Position numbers and translations under genes: made by a program. Positions 34,059-41,851 of a DNA stretch of 47,566 nucleotides are shown here, piece after piece. Within the stretch, counting starts at the first letter, position 1; the number at the start of each line of letters is the position of its first letter. This stretch comes from Micromonospora sp. CPCC 205371 (GTDB taxonomy: Bacteria; Actinomycetota; Actinomycetes; Mycobacteriales; Micromonosporaceae): positions 1 through 47,566 of the forward strand of contig NZ_JAIBNX010000041.1 of NCBI RefSeq assembly GCF_026130045.1. The letters run 5' to 3'. The notes under the pieces were generated by a model. It had not been told where the DNA came from, searched no databases, and saw only the letters and a program-made list of their open reading frames with translations.

Positions 34059-35525
34059 TCAGCCGACCGGGTTCCAGCCATCCGAGCCGGCGAGGTACTT
34101 CTGGGGCGTGTAGTTGGGCGCGTCGGCGTCGGTGAGCTGAGGCCGGTTGCTGTTCGTGCCGGCGCCGGCGCCGTTGTTGCGGTACTCGCGGAAGCGCGCG
34201 TTCTGCCACGTGTTCGACGACATGTTGGTCCACGGCTGTGCGGTGTTGATGTGCGCGCCGAGGGTGGATTCGCGGTACAGCACCTGTGCGTCCGGACCCC
34301 ACGGGCGGCCGAGGCTGCTGGAGTTCGCGGCCGCCGAGCTGGTCAGGTTGCACCGGTAGAACAGGAAGCCGTACGCCCGCGTGGCCGGTGTGCGCGCCGC
34401 GGTGAGAGGGCCACCGGTCGAGCGCTTCTCGTGGATCTGCGAGCTGTGCATGACGGCGATGCCGTCGCCGAAGATGAAGTCGACGGTGCCCTCGATGTAG
34501 GAGTTGCGCACGTACGACCGGGCGGTCGCCCCAACGAGGAAGGTGTCCTGGTCGCCGAGCAGCCGGACGTTGGTCAGGATCGACCGGTCCGAGTTGAGAT
34601 ACAGCGCCACCGCCTGGTGGCCCGGCTGGCTGGCGTTGGCCACCTCGTCGAAGTCGTTGGAGATGGTCAGGTTGCTGGCTTGGAAGCCACGGCCGGTCAC
34701 CGTGGCGGTGGCGCTGCCGTTGGTGCCATACGTCGTGCCGTCAGGCTTGAGGGTGCCGGCCGAGTGGTTCTCGACGAGCACGACGCTGGACGGGTCGGCG
34801 CCGAGGCCGAGCAGGTGCAGGTTCGTCTTGCTCGACGGGACGGAGAACACGCCCCGGTAGGTGCCCGGCCTGATCGCGATGGTGACGGTGGTGGCGCTGT
34901 TGGTGGGTGCGGCGTTGATGGCGGCTTGCACGGTGGTGTGCTGCCCGCTGCCGTCGGCGGCGACGACGATCGAACCGGCGGGCGGGGTGCCGGACCCGCT
35001 TATCTTGTGTAGCATCCACTGCTGGTTGGTGCCGTCGGTGTCCGTGTACTGCGAGATCCGCCCACCGTCGGCCGTGGACCACTCCCACACATCCAGCGCC
35101 TTGCCACTGTGCCGATTAATCAACTGGATGTGACCGTCCGGCGAGTCCGTGACCCCAAAGTGCTGCTTCGTATCACCGCTAGCCGCCTGCTGGGTCAGCT
35201 GCGCACCATCCTGAGCCGACGCGATCTGCAACACCTTGCCACTGAGCCGCGACTTGATCTGGTAGTAGCCGCCGCCGACGGACACGAACTGCCACTGCTG
35301 CTGATTGCCGTTGTTACGTGCCCACTGCACGATCGGCGCACCATCGTTCGTCGCCAGGTTGTACACGTCGATCGCCTTACCACTGTGCCGCGACGTCAGC
35401 ACGTAATAGACCGACGTGTCGATCGTCGCCGCCAGCGACGGCGACGCCGACACCACCACGACCGCGGACGGCACCGCGAAGGCCGCGATTGTGAGCGGCA
35501 ACCAGCGCCTGAGGTGTTTGACCAT
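34059..35525 (-). CDS. secreted pectin methylesterase (CE8) with N-terminal ricin lectin domain
   Basis: 488 residues from the ATG at 35525 with AAAGG upstream. Signal peptide about 1-32 (MVKHLRRWLPLTIAAFAVPS). The ricin-type trefoil at about 33-172 is almost identical to that of the next gene, at both protein and DNA level. CE8 beta-helix about 185-488: TTVQAAINAAP, RPGTYRGVFSVPSSKTNLHLLGLG, QAVALYLNSDRSILTNVRLLGDQDTFLV with the first catalytic Asp, GTVDFIFGDG with the nucleophile Asp, and SLGRPWGPDAQVLYRES with the substrate Arg. It removes methyl groups from pectin, making it a substrate for the pectate lyase. It is first gene of a two-gene operon and lies divergently from the sigma/beta-helix gene, with a 207-bp shared promoter region. 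Confidence 0.96.
   Translation of the reverse strand: MVKHLRRWLPLTIAAFAVPSAVVVVSASPSLAATIDTSVYYVLTSRHSGKAIDVYNLATNDGAPIVQWARNNGNQQQWQFVSVGGGYYQIKSRLSGKVLQIASAQDGAQLTQQAASGDTKQHFGVTDSPDGHIQLINRHSGKALDVWEWSTADGGRISQYTDTDGTNQQWMLHKISGSGTPPAGSIVVAADGSGQHTTVQAAINAAPTNSATTVTIAIRPGTYRGVFSVPSSKTNLHLLGLGADPSSVVLVENHSAGTLKPDGTTYGTNGSATATVTGRGFQASNLTISNDFDEVANASQPGHQAVALYLNSDRSILTNVRLLGDQDTFLVGATARSYVRNSYIEGTVDFIFGDGIAVMHSSQIHEKRSTGGPLTAARTPATRAYGFLFYRCNLTSSAAANSSSLGRPWGPDAQVLYRESTLGAHINTAQPWTNMSSNTWQNARFREYRNNGAGAGTNSNRPQLTDADAPNYTPQKYLAGSDGWNPVG
34973..35520. repeat. duplicated ricin-domain cassette, copy B
   Basis: Partner of the cassette at 33478-34025. Differences cluster in the signal peptide (AVVAMTVP against TIAAFAVP) and in the linker after the lectin domain. 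Confidence 0.85.
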
Positions 35526-35732
35526 CAGAGGACCTTTCGAGGCGGTTACTGTGAGCGAGCACTGTCGATGGAGCTGTCGGCAGCACTCTGGTAGATGCAC
35601 GGCGCCCACCAGGGATAACCGAAAATGCTGAAAGAAATTTGGCGCGCTGCGCCTACCAGCGACGACTCATCACAGAGATGACCTTCTTTACAGACAGGCA
35701 TCGCTGTGCGACTATCGGCAACGGTGGACGCG
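35526..35732. promoter_or_regulatory. divergent promoter region of the pectin locus
   Basis: 207 bases between the minus-strand esterase/lyase operon and the plus-strand sigma/beta-helix gene. The centre (about 35608-35640) is AT-rich (GGATAACCGAAAATGC then GAAAGAAATTT), unlike its surroundings. It contains an AAC triplet of the kind found in ECF -35 elements. I cannot fix exact -35/-10 boxes. Confidence 0.4.
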
Positions 35733-37895
35733 ATGATGACGCACAGTGAGGCACTCGACGTCACCGTGCTCGTACGCGCCGCACAGGCGGGGAGCCGCGA
35801 CGCGCTCAACGAGCTCGTCGCCGCGCATCTTCCGGTCATCTACAACGTCATCAGCCGCGCGCTCAACGGGCACACCGACGTCGACGACGTCGTGCAGGAG
35901 ACGATGGTCCGGATCATCGGTGGCCTGCCGGGGCTGCGCGATCCCGACCGGTTCCGCTCCTGGGCGGTGACCATCGCATACCGGCAGCTCCACCTGTACC
36001 TGCGCAACCGCCGCAAGACCATGGTCCGGGTCGAGCAGGCGCCACCGGACGTGCCCGACCCGGGTGGCGACTTCGCCGAGCAGACAGTCACCGCCCTGGT
36101 GCTCAGCGGGCAACGGCACGAGCTGGCCGAGGCCGTCCGGTGGCTGGAAGACGCCGACCGCCAGCTATTGGCGCTCTGGTGGCAGGAGGCGGCCGGCGAG
36201 CTGACCCGCGCGGAGCTCGCTACCGCACTCGACGTCAAGCCGAAGCACGCGGCCGTGCGCGTGCGGCGCCTGCGCGAACGGCTCGACGCGGCGCGCGGCG
36301 TCGTGCGCGCGCTGCGAGCCCGGCCGCGCTGCGCCAAACTCGCCGGCCTCCTCCAGGGCTGGAACGGCGTCGCCGACCCGCTGTGGCGCAAGCGGCTAAT
36401 CCGGCACACCCGCGACTGTCCACAATGCACCCCCTACCGGCACGGCCTCGCCTCGCTCGAAGACCTCGCCCTCGGCGCGACCGCGCTGCCGGTACCGGTG
36501 GCGGTCGTCGAAGGCTTACGGATCGCCGTCGAGGCCGGCGGCCCGGTGACCCAGGCAGTGCCGTCGCTGCTGGCGCAGCTCCAAAGCATCGTCCAGAACA
36601 AGCTCGCCGTGACGGCGGCGGCCACCGCCGTCGCCAGCGGGGGTTTCGTGTACGCGGTCTACCACGAGCCCGCGCCTCCCCCGGCGGGTGCGACAGCCAC
36701 CGTGAGCCCGACAGCGGCTACCCGGACGCTGGTGCCCCAACCACCCGCCCTCGCGGCGAGCCCCACGACGGCCGCGACTCCGACGTCCGTGCCGGCGGCC
36801 TTCAGCGGTGTTGCCGTCGCCGACGTGTACGTGGCCGCGAACGGGTCGGACGCCGGCGACGGAAGCCTGGGACGGCCGTACGCGACCCTCGCGAAAGCGG
36901 CCGCGGTGGTGCGGCCAGGGCAGACCATCGCGCTCCGGGGCGGCACGTACCGCCCGACCGAGCCGGTCACCATCGACACGAGCGGCACCCCGGAGCGCCG
37001 GATCACGCTCAGCAACTACCGCGACGAGCGCCCGGTCATCGACGCCAGCCAAGTGCCGGCGGAGCACTGGACCGTGACCCACCGCGGCGGATACTGGACG
37101 GTGCAGGGCCTGGAGATCAAGAACTCCCGCAGCCACGCGTACGTGTGCCTCTCCTGCCGCGGCAACGCCTTCCGCCGGCTGTCCATTCACGACAATGTCC
37201 GGTCGGGGCTGACCCTTCGCGATCCGGGCACCGTGGACAACCAGGTACTCGACAGCGACTTCTACCGCAACTACGACCCCGCCGACCAGGGGCGTTCCGG
37301 CGTGGGCCTGGCCATCAAGTTCGGCGCGGGCACCAGAAACGTGGTGCGCGGCTGCCGCGCCTTCGACAACGCCGACTCAGGGTTCGACCTCGGTGAGTTC
37401 GCCGGCGCAGTCCGCCTCGAATACAACTGGGCGTACGGCAACGGCGTCAACCGCTGGAACGCGCCGGACTGGCAGAGCAACGCAGACGGTTTCCACCTGG
37501 GCGGCACCCCTCCGGCAGCCCACGTGTTGCGGCACAACGCCTCCTGGGCCAACGCGGGCAACGGCTTCAGCGACGGTGGAAACTCGGGGCGGCTGGAGCT
37601 GAGCAACAACACGGCATTCCGCAACGGTGCCGCCGGGTTCCATCTGCCCACCGCGGCGGCGACCGTACGCGCCAACGCCTCCATCGACAACGCCAGCGCG
37701 GCAGAGCTGGGCAGCGGCGCCCAGTCCAGCCGCAACACGTGGGACGGCGGCGCATTTCCGGCCAGCGCGTTCGAGTCGACCGATCCCACCGGCGCGCAGG
37801 GGCCGCGGCGCCCCGACGGCCGGCTCCCCGCGACCGACTTCCTCACCACCGGCCGGGGTGTCGGCGCCTCTATGCACGAGCCAGGTACTTCTTGA
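35733..37895 (+). CDS. membrane-bound ECF sigma factor fused to extracellular PL9-like beta-helix
   Basis: 720 residues from the ATG at 35733 (35736 also possible). Sigma region 2, about 10-95: NVISRALNGHTDVDDVVQETMVRI, FRSWAVTIAYRQLHLYLRNRR. Region 4, about 140-195: LLALWWQEAAGELTRAELATALDVK, AAVRVRRLRERL. Next an anti-sigma zinc motif HxxxCxxC (RHTRDCPQC, about 225-235) and an acidic/hydrophobic linker. One TM helix lies at about 289-308 (LAVTAAATAVASGGFVYAVY), then a Pro/Thr-rich spacer. From about 363 to 700 there is a right-handed beta-helix close to pectate lyase family 9: VYVAANGSDAGDGSLGRPY, CRAFDNADSGFDLGEF, NWAYGNG, DGFHLGG, HNASWANAGNGFSDGG. The PL9 motif GFKLGG reads GFHLGG here (His588), and DDGWD reads DSGFD, so it probably binds rather than cuts pectin. 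I infer a one-component pectin sensor. Confidence 0.9.
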   Translation: MMTHSEALDVTVLVRAAQAGSRDALNELVAAHLPVIYNVISRALNGHTDVDDVVQETMVRIIGGLPGLRDPDRFRSWAVTIAYRQLHLYLRNRRKTMVRVEQAPPDVPDPGGDFAEQTVTALVLSGQRHELAEAVRWLEDADRQLLALWWQEAAGELTRAELATALDVKPKHAAVRVRRLRERLDAARGVVRALRARPRCAKLAGLLQGWNGVADPLWRKRLIRHTRDCPQCTPYRHGLASLEDLALGATALPVPVAVVEGLRIAVEAGGPVTQAVPSLLAQLQSIVQNKLAVTAAATAVASGGFVYAVYHEPAPPPAGATATVSPTAATRTLVPQPPALAASPTTAATPTSVPAAFSGVAVADVYVAANGSDAGDGSLGRPYATLAKAAAVVRPGQTIALRGGTYRPTEPVTIDTSGTPERRITLSNYRDERPVIDASQVPAEHWTVTHRGGYWTVQGLEIKNSRSHAYVCLSCRGNAFRRLSIHDNVRSGLTLRDPGTVDNQVLDSDFYRNYDPADQGRSGVGLAIKFGAGTRNVVRGCRAFDNADSGFDLGEFAGAVRLEYNWAYGNGVNRWNAPDWQSNADGFHLGGTPPAAHVLRHNASWANAGNGFSDGGNSGRLELSNNTAFRNGAAGFHLPTAAATVRANASIDNASAAELGSGAQSSRNTWDGGAFPASAFESTDPTGAQGPRRPDGRLPATDFLTTGRGVGASMHEPGTS

Positions 37896-39147
37896 TGCAG
37901 TGCACCGAGCCAAGGTTTTCCGCGAACGGGTGGAAGTCGGTGAGGTACACGACCTCGTAGCCGAGCCCGGCCCAGATCCGGCCATTGGCTTCGTCGGTGG
38001 CGGCGAGCTCCGGCCACACCCCGTGCCCGTAGGTCGGCAGGTAGACGACACCGTCGCTGACGAGGGCGTTGTTGGCGGTAGCGAAATACCACCACCGCTC
38101 ACGCCGGTCAGGGTCGTCGACGTACACGAGTGGCAGCGGGTTGCGCACCACGTCGAAGCCCTGCCGGACCAGGCCCGCCGCGATGTCGTCGAACACCTCG
38201 GGCATGGCGTGCGCGGGCGTCGGCACGCCGAGCACCTCGGCCGCCGCCCGTGGGTCGCCGACGAGCACCCGGTATCGCCCGTCGTCACCACGGCCGGCGA
38301 GCGTCACCAGCATGTCTATGTGGAAGACCGGCTGGGTCGTGCCGGGCTGGTTGCCCGCGTACAGGACCTCCGTCCACTCCGCACCGTCCAGAGTGAACCG
38401 TCTGGCGCGCTGCTCCGGCACCGGCAGCGTGCTGCCGACATAGATGAGCCGCCGGTCAGGATCGAGGTATTCGCCGTAGAGCCGCCGCACCAGGTCTGCC
38501 GGCCGCTCCCCCGGCTCGGGCACGAGGATGCCGCCGACATACCGCAGCGTGTTGGCCGGATAGTCGGCGCCGATGAGGAAGAAGTCGTCGCCGATCAGGA
38601 GGTTGCCGCCCTGGAAGTACAGCGGAGCCTGGGTGCGCTCCAGGGCCGGATCGGCGTTGGCCACGAGATCTGCGACCAGGCTGTCCCCGTACCGGGGAAA
38701 AGAGAACGGCTCGACGAAGTAGGTCGTGCCCGCGTCGACGACCACGACGTAGCCGTCTTCCGCCCACACGCTGAAGTTGATGTGATCCGGCCCGGCCACG
38801 ACGTCGATCCGATCGCTCCACCCGGCCACCGTTTCGGCGGCTGACTCGTGCGTCAACACGAGGAAGCGCGTCTGCGCCGGCAGCTTGGCCAGCAGGTCTT
38901 GGTAGGCGGCCTCGATCGGCGGCGAGTGGACCGCGTACGCCGGGATCGTGAACAGCATCCGGGTGACGGGGCCGCCCGCCGAGGCCACCAGACTTGGCCG
39001 CTCCGGCCGGGGCGGCAGCAGGTCGGCGATGATCGGGCCGGCCTGGGCCCGGACGCGCCGCGACTCCACGGACAGATCGCCGGTGTACCGGCGCACGAGT
39101 GCCGGCGGCGTAGCGTAGTGCCGCGGCCGCACCGAAGCCTCCACCAT
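37870..39147 (-). CDS. agmatine/arginine deiminase-like (guanidine-modifying enzyme) protein
   Basis: 425 residues from the ATG at 39147. Features of the five-bladed alpha/beta propeller of guanidine-modifying enzymes are visible: the WAEDGYVVVVD strand with Asp, FQGGNLLIGDDFFLIGAD, then FHIDMLVTLAG with a His-x-Asp pair. The C-terminal block NNALVSDGVVYLPTYG, GYEVVYLTDFHPFAENLGSVHC places the catalytic Cys in VHCIKKYL. This is the order of agmatine deiminase and peptidyl-arginine-deiminase homologues. The substrate cannot be told. No signal peptide is convincing, so it is probably cytosolic. Its last 26 nt overlap the end of the convergent sigma/beta-helix gene, so no terminator separates them. 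Confidence 0.8.
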   Translation of the reverse strand: MVEASVRPRHYATPPALVRRYTGDLSVESRRVRAQAGPIIADLLPPRPERPSLVASAGGPVTRMLFTIPAYAVHSPPIEAAYQDLLAKLPAQTRFLVLTHESAAETVAGWSDRIDVVAGPDHINFSVWAEDGYVVVVDAGTTYFVEPFSFPRYGDSLVADLVANADPALERTQAPLYFQGGNLLIGDDFFLIGADYPANTLRYVGGILVPEPGERPADLVRRLYGEYLDPDRRLIYVGSTLPVPEQRARRFTLDGAEWTEVLYAGNQPGTTQPVFHIDMLVTLAGRGDDGRYRVLVGDPRAAAEVLGVPTPAHAMPEVFDDIAAGLVRQGFDVVRNPLPLVYVDDPDRRERWWYFATANNALVSDGVVYLPTYGHGVWPELAATDEANGRIWAGLGYEVVYLTDFHPFAENLGSVHCIKKYLARA

Positions 39148-39333
39148 GGACTCAGGGTAGCCGCTACCGCCACTCAAGGTTGCCGTCGCGCGGGCCCGCT
39201 CTCTTGATCGAGGCGGAGGCCGACCCGGTGGCGTCCGGGCGAGCGCTCTGGCGCGGCCGACACCGCTATGCCGTGGTTTTCGGGTCGGTCTCCGACACGC
39301 TGGAGGCCGCCGCGATGATCATCAGCTCCGCGA

Positions 39334-39573
39334 CTAGGCGCGGGCGGGCCCGCTGTAGTCCGGGGCGACGTAGACCGGCCGCCGCTCGCCGCCGCCCTGT
39401 GCGAAGCGTCTCGTGTAGACGACGCGGTCGCCGGTGGGGCCGGGACCGGTATCGATGGTCGGTCGGGCCACGCTGTAGAGAGCGGGCAGCGAAGCCGCCC
39501 CGTGTGCCTTCCGACACGGTGGGACGTCGTGCCGTTCGCCGTGCCACGGACCGCCCAGGAAGAGCACCTGCAT
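39334..39573 (-). CDS. small conserved actinobacterial protein
   Basis: 79 residues from the ATG at 39573 (MQVLFLGGPWHGERHDVP). The frame continues upstream to 39654, but those residues are Arg/Asp-rich and not typical. The signature GGPWHGER at the start and YVAPDYSGPARA at the end recur in small uncharacterised actinobacterial proteins with a beta-rich fold. No TM helix, no catalytic motif. It lies between the deiminase-like gene and cspA, transcribed away from cspA. Confidence 0.6.
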   Translation of the reverse strand: MQVLFLGGPWHGERHDVPPCRKAHGAASLPALYSVARPTIDTGPGPTGDRVVYTRRFAQGGGERRPVYVAPDYSGPARA

Positions 39574-39729
39574 GTCGTCGCTTCTCCCGTCTCGGCTCCT
39601 GGCCCTTCGGTGCGGTCGCACGTCTGATTCCGTCGCCTCGATGATCGTAGCCATGGTGTTGCCCGGACGGCACGCCGCGAGCGTGCTAAGCTGGAGTCGT
39701 TGCAGTTTTGGTTTCCACGTACTTTGCAG

Positions 39730-39767
39730 GCGCCTGGTGACTCAATGATCCAGGCGCTCTTTGTTCT
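39730..39767 (+). terminator. hairpin plus T-rich tract in the cspA leader
   Basis: Arms GCGCCTGG (39730-39737) and CCAGGCGC (39750-39757) with a 12-nt loop, followed by TCTTTGTTCT. This looks like a factor-independent terminator in the leader of cspA, about 90 bp before its start. It may be an attenuator, or the 3' end of a short leader RNA. A TAAGCT box at 39687-39692 is the likely -10. Confidence 0.55.
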
Positions 39768-39857
39768 GCCGGTGCTCTCCGGACGAGGATTGATCAACGC
39801 GGCGACGCGGGGCCCGCGAGGTGCGGGTTCCATCAGCCTTGTGTGAAGGAGATTGAC

Positions 39858-40061
39858 ATGGCTGTCGGCACTGTGAAGTGGTTTAACGCGGACAAGGGCT
39901 TCGGGTTCATCACCCAGGACAACGGTGGTCCGGACGTGTTCGCCCACTACTCGGCGATCGCGGCAGACGGATACCGCAGCCTGGAGGAGAACCAGCGCGT
40001 CGAGTTTGACGTTCAGCAGGGTCAGAAGGGCCCGCAGGCCGCCAACATCCGCCTGATCTGA
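39858..40061 (+). CDS. cspA: cold-shock protein CspA family
   Basis: 67 residues, with AAGGAG at 39846-39851. The whole protein is one cold-shock domain: [15 protein letters not shown] holds RNP1 (KGFGFI), DVFAHYSAI holds RNP2, and it ends [10 protein letters not shown] as usual. It is an RNA chaperone that melts mRNA structure. Actinobacteria carry several copies; which paralogue this is cannot be said. The long leader (about 170 nt) with a hairpin is typical of csp genes, where the mRNA itself often controls expression. Confidence 0.97.
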   Translation: MAVGTVKWFNADKGFGFITQDNGGPDVFAHYSAIAADGYRSLEENQRVEFDVQQGQKGPQAANIRLI

Positions 40062-40198
40062 GGCCGCTTCCGCGTATCCCCGTGGCGTCAACGCAAGAGC
40101 GTGAAGCCTCGGAGACGCGATCCGCGACTCACCTTCGCGCGCCTTCCGTGCGGAACGGACTCCGTCCCGCACGGGAGGCGCGTCGCCTTGTAAAGGGG

Positions 40199-40876
40199 AT
40201 GACGCTGAACGCTCTGGATCACTCCCACGCGCCGGGCATGGATCAGCTCGCGCTGTCTCCGGTGCCGCTGGTGCCGGAGATGCGCCTGTTTCTCGCCGAG
40301 GATGCGATCGTCCTGTGGGCCCGGCTGGAGGCGGCGGCGGGTGTCCCGCTTCCGGCACCGTACTGGGCCTCGGCCTGGGTCGGCGGGCAAGCGCTCGCGC
40401 GGTACGTTCTGGATCATCCCGAGTCCGTTGCCGGGCGCAGCGTGCTCGATCTCGCCTCCGGGTCGGGCATCGTCGCCATAGCCGCGGCGATGGCTGGTGC
40501 GACGGACGTCACCGCCACCGAAATCGATCCGAACGCGATCGTCGCGATCCGCGCGAACGCGGAGGCCAACAGCGTCACCGTCACGCCGCTGGAGGAAGAC
40601 GTCCTGGACGGTGATGGCCGGGGCGCCGACGTGGTGCTCGCTGGCGATGTGCTCTACGACGAGTCCGTCGCCGATCGGGTCAGGCCTTTCCTACTTCGTG
40701 CCGCCCAGCGCGGCGCGTTGGTGCTGCTGGGAGACCCCGACCGGGGGCACCTTCCCGCGGTGGCACTGGACCTGATGGCCAGCTACACGGCTCAAGGCGT
40801 GGGCACACCGGAGGACTCCCTGCTACGCCAGACCAACGTCTTCACGCTCCGGCCCAGATCTGCCGCCCGCGAGTAA
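40199..40876 (+). CDS. class I SAM-dependent methyltransferase (Nnt1/ETFBKMT-like)
   Basis: 225 residues from the ATG at 40199; AAAGGGG touches the ATG, so the true start could be a later codon such as the ATG at 40241. The N-terminal phrase PYWASAWVGGQALARYVLDHP is the [PS]YWA-x-WP-type lead of protein lysine methyltransferases of the METTL20/Nnt1 group. It is followed by motif I VLDLASGSGIVAIAAAMAGA, acidic loop ATEIDPNA (SAM ribose), and motif IV ADVVLAGDVLYDE. It is cytosolic. Target protein or small molecule unknown. It lies 137 bp after cspA and ends before a strong hairpin shared with the convergent neighbour. Confidence 0.88.
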   Translation: MTLNALDHSHAPGMDQLALSPVPLVPEMRLFLAEDAIVLWARLEAAAGVPLPAPYWASAWVGGQALARYVLDHPESVAGRSVLDLASGSGIVAIAAAMAGATDVTATEIDPNAIVAIRANAEANSVTVTPLEEDVLDGDGRGADVVLAGDVLYDESVADRVRPFLLRAAQRGALVLLGDPDRGHLPAVALDLMASYTAQGVGTPEDSLLRQTNVFTLRPRSAARE

Positions 40877-40976
40877 GGCCGACATATCGGGCCCTTTTCG
40901 CACTCAGGACGGCGTACGGTCATGGGGCCGTAACAGACTGCCCCGGACTCGTCCCAGCCCGTTCGGGTCGGGCGGT

Positions 40977-41012
40977 GGGGGTCCCGGGCGTCGGTTCGAG
41001 GCCCGGGCCCCC
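40977..41012. terminator. strong hairpin between convergent genes
   Basis: GGGGG and CCCGGGC on the left (40977-40989, with one T bulge) pair with GCCCGGG and CCCCC on the right (41001-41012); the loop contains GGTTCGA. It lies between the methyltransferase end (40876) and the end of the minus-strand gene (41021). The loop resembles a tRNA T-loop, but no tRNA can be built around it. Confidence 0.65.
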
Positions 41013-41020
41013 AGCACGTT

Positions 41021-41434
41021 TCAGCCCTGACCAGCACTCGGGCTTTCGTCGCCATCCTTGCGGCGCAGCTCCTCTTCGCGTTTGCGCAGGTCGGCCTCCC
41101 ACTTGCGGAACAGCTCCTCGTCCTCCTTACGCCCGCGGGCCTGGCTGCGCAGGAACTCCGGGTCATCGTCGGGGGCGAGTGGGCGCGGCCGCTCGTACTC
41201 AGGGAAGCCGCTGCCCGGACGCCAGTCGCCGGCACGGCCGACCCGGTGCTTCTGGGGGCGGCCCGCGATGAACCACGCGATCGGGCCGATCGGCGGAAAC
41301 AGCAGGATGATGAACACCCAGGCCAGCTTTGGCAGGTTTCGTACCGCGAACTCCTCGGTGGAGATACAGTCGATCAGGGCGACCACGATCAGGATCAGGT
41401 CGACGAGGAACAGCAAGCCGTAGAGACGAACCAC
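41021..41434 (-). CDS. PLDc_N-domain membrane protein
   Basis: 137 residues from the GTG at 41434 with AGGA about 8 nt upstream; the longer frame to 41542 runs into repeat DNA and is not coding. Two TM helices: LYGLLFLVDLILIVVALIDC (about 4-23) and LAWVFIILLFPPIGPIAWFIAG (about 38-58). The second, with preceding LPKL and following GRP, is the PLDc_N (cardiolipin-synthase N-terminal) motif. The tail is highly charged (RKEDEELFRKWEADLRKREEE), probably a coiled coil in the cytosol. Common in actinobacteria, no enzyme domain attached. Function unknown. Confidence 0.85.
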   Translation of the reverse strand: MVRLYGLLFLVDLILIVVALIDCISTEEFAVRNLPKLAWVFIILLFPPIGPIAWFIAGRPQKHRVGRAGDWRPGSGFPEYERPRPLAPDDDPEFLRSQARGRKEDEELFRKWEADLRKREEELRRKDGDESPSAGQG

Positions 41435-41508
41435 GGCGACATCCTGCCGCAAGATCACACTCTCGTCACCCCCGTCACCCCCGCCCCTCACGGCCCCCGC
41501 CCCTGGCT

Positions 41509-41623
41509 GCCGATCGAGGGACCCGCCCTGGCCGCCGATCAAGGACGACCCGCCCCCTCACCGCCGATCAAGGACGACCCGCCCCCTCGCCGCCGATCAA
41601 GAGCGACCCGCCCCCTCGCCGCC
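41509..41623. repeat. 29-bp tandem repeat array
   Basis: Three full units start at 41534, 41563 and 41592 (unit: GCCGATCAAGGACGACCCGC then CCCCTCGCC), with a worn unit from 41509. The start of the next unit, at 41621, becomes the first arm of palindromic repeat copy 2. The GATCAAGG core is the same box as in the palindromic element, so the array probably grew out of it. It lies in the region between the divergent genes at 41434 and 41852. Confidence 0.8.
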
Positions 41624-41701
41624 GATCAAGGACGAATGCACGTGGTTGGATCTACTTTCTGCCTGCGTTTGCCCTTGATCGACGGCAATGTCCTTGATCG
41701 A
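41624..41701. repeat. palindromic repeat element, copy 2
   Basis: GATCAAGGACGAATGCACG, loop TGGTTGGATC..., then CCTGCGTTTGCCCTTGATC and a tail with TCCTTGATC. It is the most degenerate of the four copies, sits directly at the end of the 29-bp array and about 150 bp upstream of the BNR-propeller gene. Confidence 0.75.
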
Positions 41702-41851
41702 CCCGCCGCGATCGTGCCGTCTTCCAGATGAACCGGGCCGGGAGCGATGAGTTTGTCGGGCCACGGCGGTCTAATCGTCATCGGACGCGTCTGTCCCGGA
41801 CCCCAGCGTGGCGGGGCACGGCGTTGAACAATGTGGGAGAGGAGCACACGC

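Noticed and set aside
39180-39340. Plus-strand fragment with HRYAVVFGSVSDTLEAAAMI
   Set aside because: Looks somewhat protein-like for about 40 residues but has no start, no ribosome site and no recognised family. Too weak to call.
39174-40358. 394-codon minus-strand open frame
   Set aside because: Covers cspA and the methyltransferase start in antisense; no protein-like content.
40977-41012. tRNA gene or attachment-site remnant (GGTTCGA loop)
   Set aside because: The loop matches a T-loop, but the arms form a plain GC-rich hairpin and no D-arm, anticodon arm or acceptor stem can be drawn.
41509-41701. CRISPR array
   Set aside because: Units follow each other without spacers and the period is only 29 bp in total, so it is a plain tandem repeat.
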